A stretch of 8,265 nucleotides of DNA, from contig JAEZZT010000021.1 of assembly GCA_023418435.1 (NCBI GenBank), forward strand, positions 1 through 8,265, given 5' to 3'. The translations under genes were made by a program, and so were the position numbers. Each line of letters starts with the position of its first letter. Positions within the stretch are counted from its first letter, which is position 1. Positions 5,926 to 8,265 of this stretch are shown piece after piece. This DNA comes from Bacillota bacterium (GTDB lineage: Bacteria > Bacillota > Negativicutes > Veillonellales > Negativicoccaceae). The notes beneath the pieces are model-generated. The model was not told the DNA's origin, did no database searches, and was given only the letters and a program-made list of their open reading frames with translations.

Positions 5926-6834
5926 TTGGCGGAAGTACAGCGCAGAGAGATCGATGTACCGGCTGTGGAAGAGTTTGAAATGGAAAGCGGCCGCGGCGTG
6001 AAGGGCGTGGTGGCAGCCAAGACGGTGTTGGTCGGAAGCGAATCCTACTTGACTCAACATGGGGTAGCTATCCCGGATGCGGCGCTCGCTGAAGCGGAAA
6101 ATTGGCGTCGCGAAGGGAAGATCATCATCTGGGTGGCACAAGGTCAGGATTGCGTCGGTATTGTCGGCTTTGCCGATACGCTGCGCAACTTGATTACTCC
6201 GGTGATTGATATGATGCGTCGCCAAAAGATGCGCACGGTCATGCTGACCGGCGACAATGCCGCTACAGCAGCGTATGTCGGAGGCATGGTCGGCGTGGAT
6301 GAAGTAAATGCCCGCCTGATGCCGGAGGACAAAGCTGCCTACATCGGCGCGCAGCAACGTGACGGCCATCGCATCGCCATGGTAGGCGATGGCGTCAACG
6401 ATGCCGCGGCGCTGCGCATGGCCAACGTAGGTATCGCCATGGGCGATACCGCAGGTGATATGGCCATGGAGGCGGCGGACATCGTCATGCCGGGCGAGGA
6501 CGTGACTCGCTTGACCTACTTGGTCAAGCTGTCCCAGGCCACGTTGCGGACGATTCACATCAATATCATCATTGCCTTGGGGCTCAACATTGCCGGCGTG
6601 GTGCTTTCCATCATCGGTTGGTTGACCCCGGTCACGGGCGCCATCATTCACAATGCAGGCTCCATTTTGGTGGCATTGCATGCGATCTCGCTCTACGAAC
6701 GTAAGTTCGATAAAGGGCTACGCACCGATGCCAAAGTGGCGGATGATCATTGTGTCCAAGTCAAATGTATTGAATGCGGACATCTCTATTGTGCCAATCC
6801 GACACATCATCATCCCACGCATCAACACGCTTAA
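5926..6834 (+). CDS. C-terminal fragment of the second metal ATPase (open frame after the TAA)
   Basis: The frame continues open from 5920 to the stop at 6832-6834. The earliest start-like codon other than CTG is the TTG at 5926, which gives 302 residues. No ribosome binding site is visible before it, so independent translation is doubtful; reinitiation just after the TAA would be the only easy route. The piece holds the rest of the nucleotide-binding domain, the TGDN and GDGVNDA hinge motifs, two membrane segments and the Cys/His-rich tail. Confidence 0.3.
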   Translation: MAEVQRREIDVPAVEEFEMESGRGVKGVVAAKTVLVGSESYLTQHGVAIPDAALAEAENWRREGKIIIWVAQGQDCVGIVGFADTLRNLITPVIDMMRRQKMRTVMLTGDNAATAAYVGGMVGVDEVNARLMPEDKAAYIGAQQRDGHRIAMVGDGVNDAAALRMANVGIAMGDTAGDMAMEAADIVMPGEDVTRLTYLVKLSQATLRTIHINIIIALGLNIAGVVLSIIGWLTPVTGAIIHNAGSILVALHAISLYERKFDKGLRTDAKVADDHCVQVKCIECGHLYCANPTHHHPTHQHA

Positions 6835-6908
6835 TACAGAGGAAAATTGACGCTCCCTGCGTCCATGGGGCGAAGGCCAATTCGCCTCCCTGCGGAGACA
6901 CCTCTGTA
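6835..6908. repeat. Compact palindromic repeat element (MITE-like or structured RNA)
   Basis: Perfect 8-bp terminal inverted arms, TACAGAGG (6835-6842) and CCTCTGTA (6901-6908), enclose two internal hairpins: GACGC/GCGTC (6849-6853 with 6859-6863) and GGCGAA/TTCGCC (6869-6874 with 6881-6886). CTCCCTGCG occurs twice as a direct repeat (6853-6861 and 6886-6894). The element starts on the base after the second ATPase stop codon. This layout resembles small dispersed palindromic repeats of bacterial genomes, but only one copy is in the window, so dispersal is inferred. A folded 3' untranslated RNA is the alternative. Confidence 0.5.
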
Positions 6909-6918
6909 GAAAGATAAA

Positions 6919-6949
6919 GTCGGAGGCAAGATGCGAACTTGCCTCCGAC
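6919..6949. other. Perfect 12-bp hairpin ahead of the terminator
   Basis: GTCGGAGGCAAG (6919-6930) pairs without mismatch with CTTGCCTCCGAC (6938-6949) around the loop ATGCGAA. No T-run follows on either strand, so it is not a standard intrinsic terminator. It may stabilise the 3' end of the ATPase transcript or work with the terminator immediately after it. Confidence 0.6.
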
Positions 6950-6952
6950 GAC

Positions 6953-6991
6953 AAAAGGTTCGACCGAGTTCCCGGCGGTCGAACCTTTTTT
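6953..6991. terminator. Strong intrinsic terminator, probably bidirectional
   Basis: AAAAGGTTCGACCG (6953-6966) pairs over 14 bp with CGGTCGAACCTTTT (6976-6989) around a 9-base loop, followed by a run of T's to 6991 on the plus strand. On the minus strand the complement of AAAA (6953-6956) gives a short T-run. It can end transcription of the second ATPase and of the minus-strand gene to the right. Confidence 0.9.
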
Positions 6992-6998
6992 GTGGGAA

Positions 6999-7101
6999 TT
7001 ATACCTCACCGGCATCAATGGTGCTGGTGTGCATATTTCCGCCTGTATCTACATATTCACTGACCGATTTTGGATGATATACCGTACTGTTCCGTGATGG
7101 G
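6999..7101 (-). other. Possible out-of-frame former C-terminus of the neighbouring unknown gene
   Basis: Between the TAG that ends the 169-residue protein (7102) and the terminator, a different minus-strand frame stays open and ends in TAA at 6999, seven bases before the terminator stem and T-run. It overlaps the end of that gene and would continue it as SVSEYVDTGGNMHTSTIDAGEV. The close fit of this stop to the terminator suggests a frameshift moved the stop upstream. A chance open frame is quite possible. Confidence 0.25.
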
Positions 7102-7611
7102 CTATGGGTCGTAGAGGTTCGAAATACTTCTGTAGTTGGAGTATATTTGTGAATAATTGGGGTGTTCCCGTGGGAGTGCTTGAGTCGATTGATTGGCATA
7201 ATATTTTGCGGTTTTATAGTCTCTCGCTTTCCACAAAAGAACCGAAATCCGGCTATAAAAATCCCAAATAAAGTAGAAATCACGGATATTGAAATCCGGT
7301 AATTCCCGGCAGCGCAAACAAAATGGGCGAATCTCCTGGTGATAGCGGTTGATCAAGTTATACGCCAAACGTTGTAGCGATTCTTTTTGTTCGGAGAGAA
7401 CGCGAGGCTTAGGATCCGCCAAGCCCAATAAAGTGTCTGTTCGTAGTTGCGCTTCTTGTAACGCAACTACGTAGGACAGCCGGGTAGCATGGTCGTAGTA
7501 GAGTGCAGCCAAAGAAGACGAAGGCACCGGAGCATCGGCCAGCATCGCGAATATGTCGGAGGTATTTTTCTCGGAGTCAAAGGGAAATTCGGAAGGATGA
7601 GTTTGTGCCAT
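7102..7611 (-). CDS. Hypothetical helical protein, function unknown
   Basis: A 169-residue protein with no family I recognise. It has no signal peptide or membrane segment. The middle and end are rich in predicted helix with aromatic residues (FYFIWDFYSR at 112-121, then WKARDYKTAKYYANQSTQAL at 127-146), a pattern reminiscent of a tetratricopeptide-type repeat, though one motif is not enough for a firm call. Cys98 and Cys101 form a CLRC pair. The start at 7611 was chosen because a good promoter lies at 7636-7663; an upstream in-frame ATG at 7650 falls inside that promoter. The ribosome binding site is weak (CAGG). The gene is followed on the same strand by about 110 bases before the terminator, unusually long beside its neighbours, and the true end may have been moved by a frameshift. 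Confidence 0.6.
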   Translation of the reverse strand: MAQTHPSEFPFDSEKNTSDIFAMLADAPVPSSSLAALYYDHATRLSYVVALQEAQLRTDTLLGLADPKPRVLSEQKESLQRLAYNLINRYHQEIRPFCLRCRELPDFNIRDFYFIWDFYSRISVLLWKARDYKTAKYYANQSTQALPREHPNYSQIYSNYRSISNLYDP

Positions 7612-7635
7612 AGAAAACCTGTGAGAATAATATTT

Positions 7636-7663
7636 GTTATAATTTAACATAAATTAAAAACAA
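7636..7663 (-). promoter_or_regulatory. Promoter of the unknown minus-strand gene
   Basis: On the minus strand TTGTTT (complement of 7658-7663) and TATAAC (complement of 7636-7641) are 16 bases apart in very AT-rich DNA. The start point would fall near 7629, giving a leader of about 18 bases to the ATG at 7611. This argues against the upstream ATG at 7650. A perfect 12-bp AT palindrome (AATAAATTTATT, 7681-7692) lies just upstream and may be no more than AT-rich spacer. Confidence 0.6.
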
Positions 7664-7701
7664 ATGTCTACAGGAAGTGGAATAAATTTATTATTTTGGG
7701 C

Positions 7702-7744
7702 AAAAAATAAACCACCGTACCGACTATGGTTCGGGTGGTTTATT
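7702..7744 (-). terminator. Intrinsic terminator of the DUF4198 gene
   Basis: AATAAACCACC (7706-7716) pairs over 11 bp with GGTGGTTTATT (7734-7744). On the minus strand the stem is followed by T's from the complement of 7702-7707. It lies five bases after the TGA at 7750-7752. Confidence 0.85.
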
Positions 7745-7749
7745 TGCTT

Positions 7750-8265
7750 TCAGTTGATTTCAAAGGTAAGAGAAGTATAGTATACTTCCGTGTCGGCCAG
7801 TGCCAAGACTTTTCCCTGAGCGGGGCGCTCCACTTTGGCTTTCAACAGCCACGGTCCCCAATGCGTAATACGGATATGGGCAATGCCTCGTGCGTCGGTC
7901 AAGACACGCTGTGCCATCGCATCTCCGGAGGAAAACCCGGCGTGGGTGGCGGTGACTTGTGTGTAGGGAAGCGGTTTGCCATCCAACAGCAATTGGACCG
8001 GAAACTCTTTGCCCATGTAATTTACTTGATCCGCATACGGGTCGGCCAAGGGAAGCAATTCCAAGGTGTTGCCGTTGCGTGGCGGCGTGAGCGAAGTTTC
8101 TTTGTTGCCGACGCGGAACAGAGCGGTCGCAAATTGTTGGGAGTAAATCGATTGCACGACGTTTTTGAATTGGGACTTGGGGCCTTTGGACTTTTTCAGC
8201 TGTCCGTTTTCCCGATATGTGGTATTGACGGAATGTTTGCGAATGGCCGAGACCAAGTATAGCCC
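7750..8265 (-). CDS. DUF4198 domain-containing protein, C-terminal part (partial)
   Basis: The frame is open to the right edge, so the N-terminus, including any signal peptide, is outside the window; the TTG at 8256 is internal. The 171 visible residues match my memory of DUF4198 (COG5266): an opening YLVSAIRKHSVNTTYRENG, a central block FPVQLLLDGKPLPYTQVTATHAGF, and a final block ARGIAHIRITHWGPWLLKAKVERP ending YYTSLTFEIN. The central and final blocks read like a repeated beta-sandwich (transthyretin-like) domain in which a small ligand is delivered by a periplasmic or surface protein. The family has been linked to cobalt or nickel uptake by gene neighbourhood, but its exact role is unsettled. 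Its own terminator follows directly, and the gene is read in the same direction as the unknown gene to its left. Confidence 0.8.
   Translation of the reverse strand, partial: GLYLVSAIRKHSVNTTYRENGQLKKSKGPKSQFKNVVQSIYSQQFATALFRVGNKETSLTPPRNGNTLELLPLADPYADQVNYMGKEFPVQLLLDGKPLPYTQVTATHAGFSSGDAMAQRVLTDARGIAHIRITHWGPWLLKAKVERPAQGKVLALADTEVYYTSLTFEIN

Larger units (their letters stand above)
4825..6834 (+). pseudogene. Second P1B-type heavy-metal ATPase, interrupted by an in-frame TAA
   Basis: The full reading frame would encode 669 residues and is closely related to the first ATPase throughout: TGES at 174-177, CPC at 277-279, phosphorylated Asp321 in DKTGT, His361-Pro362, and GDGVNDA at 521-527. 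It lacks an N-terminal metal-binding domain. Codon 365 (5917-5919) is TAA exactly where the paralogue has the AAA lysine of HPLGKA, so a single base change explains it. No other stop or frameshift occurs in the 305 codons (304 residues) that follow. The membrane-segment motif differs from copy one: HN at 609-610, then Gly612-Ser613, and His619 in place of Asn. The tail has Cys643, 648, 651 and 656 (CX4CX2CX4C) and ends THHHPTHQHA. The start has an excellent AGAGGAGG site. Recent inactivation, a sequence error, or a functional split are all possible. Confidence 0.85.

Noticed and set aside
5272..6681. Very long minus-strand open frame (469 codons) opposite the second ATPase
   Set aside because: The plus strand codes for an ATPase with all family motifs; the antisense protein is rich in His, Arg and Gln, as expected from reading such codons backwards. 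The openness follows from codon bias.
7726..8262. Plus-strand open frame opposite the DUF4198 gene
   Set aside because: The minus strand has a recognisable family and its own terminator, whose stem the plus-strand frame would begin inside.
1..8265. CRISPR arrays, tRNA or rRNA genes, insertion sequences, phage genes
   Set aside because: No regularly spaced repeats, cloverleaf sequences, transposase motifs or phage structural genes were seen in either strand.

Overview
The window looks like bacterial chromosome from an anaerobic or microaerophilic Firmicute with roughly even GC content. Ribosome binding sites are strong (AGGAGG type). A class II (B12-dependent) ribonucleotide reductase tail at the left edge and a DUF4198 protein at the right edge would fit the Negativicutes, but this placement is an inference and not certain.

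Layout. Bases 1-1603 hold rightward housekeeping genes: the end of a class II ribonucleotide reductase, then a rhodanese-domain protein and a HAD-family phosphatase that form a tight two-gene unit ending in a strong terminator. A 57-residue membrane protein (1605-1778, minus strand) converges on the same terminator. Bases 1779-2018 are a divergent control region with Fur-box-like elements and a good promoter.

Bases 2019-6834 are the core of the window: two paralogous P1B-type metal-transporting ATPases in the same orientation, separated by a TetR-family regulator on the opposite strand. Both ATPases lack an N-terminal metal-binding domain. Both instead end in a C-terminal cysteine motif with identical spacing, CX4CX2CX4C, and the second adds a histidine-rich end. 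The first ATPase is intact. The second is interrupted by one in-frame TAA where the first has a lysine AAA codon; the remaining 305 codons are open and conserved, so the lesion is recent, a sequence error, or a real split. The simplest reading is a metal-efflux or metal-homeostasis locus: the first pump is probably under an iron- or metal-responsive repressor, and the second may be under the divergent TetR protein.

Bases 6835-6991 hold a compact palindromic repeat, a 12-bp hairpin and a strong bidirectional terminator. On the minus strand follow a 169-residue protein of unknown function (7102-7611), whose original C-terminus may lie in another frame, and the end of a DUF4198 protein (7750-8265), a family associated with metal uptake systems. 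Its own terminator lies at 7702-7744.
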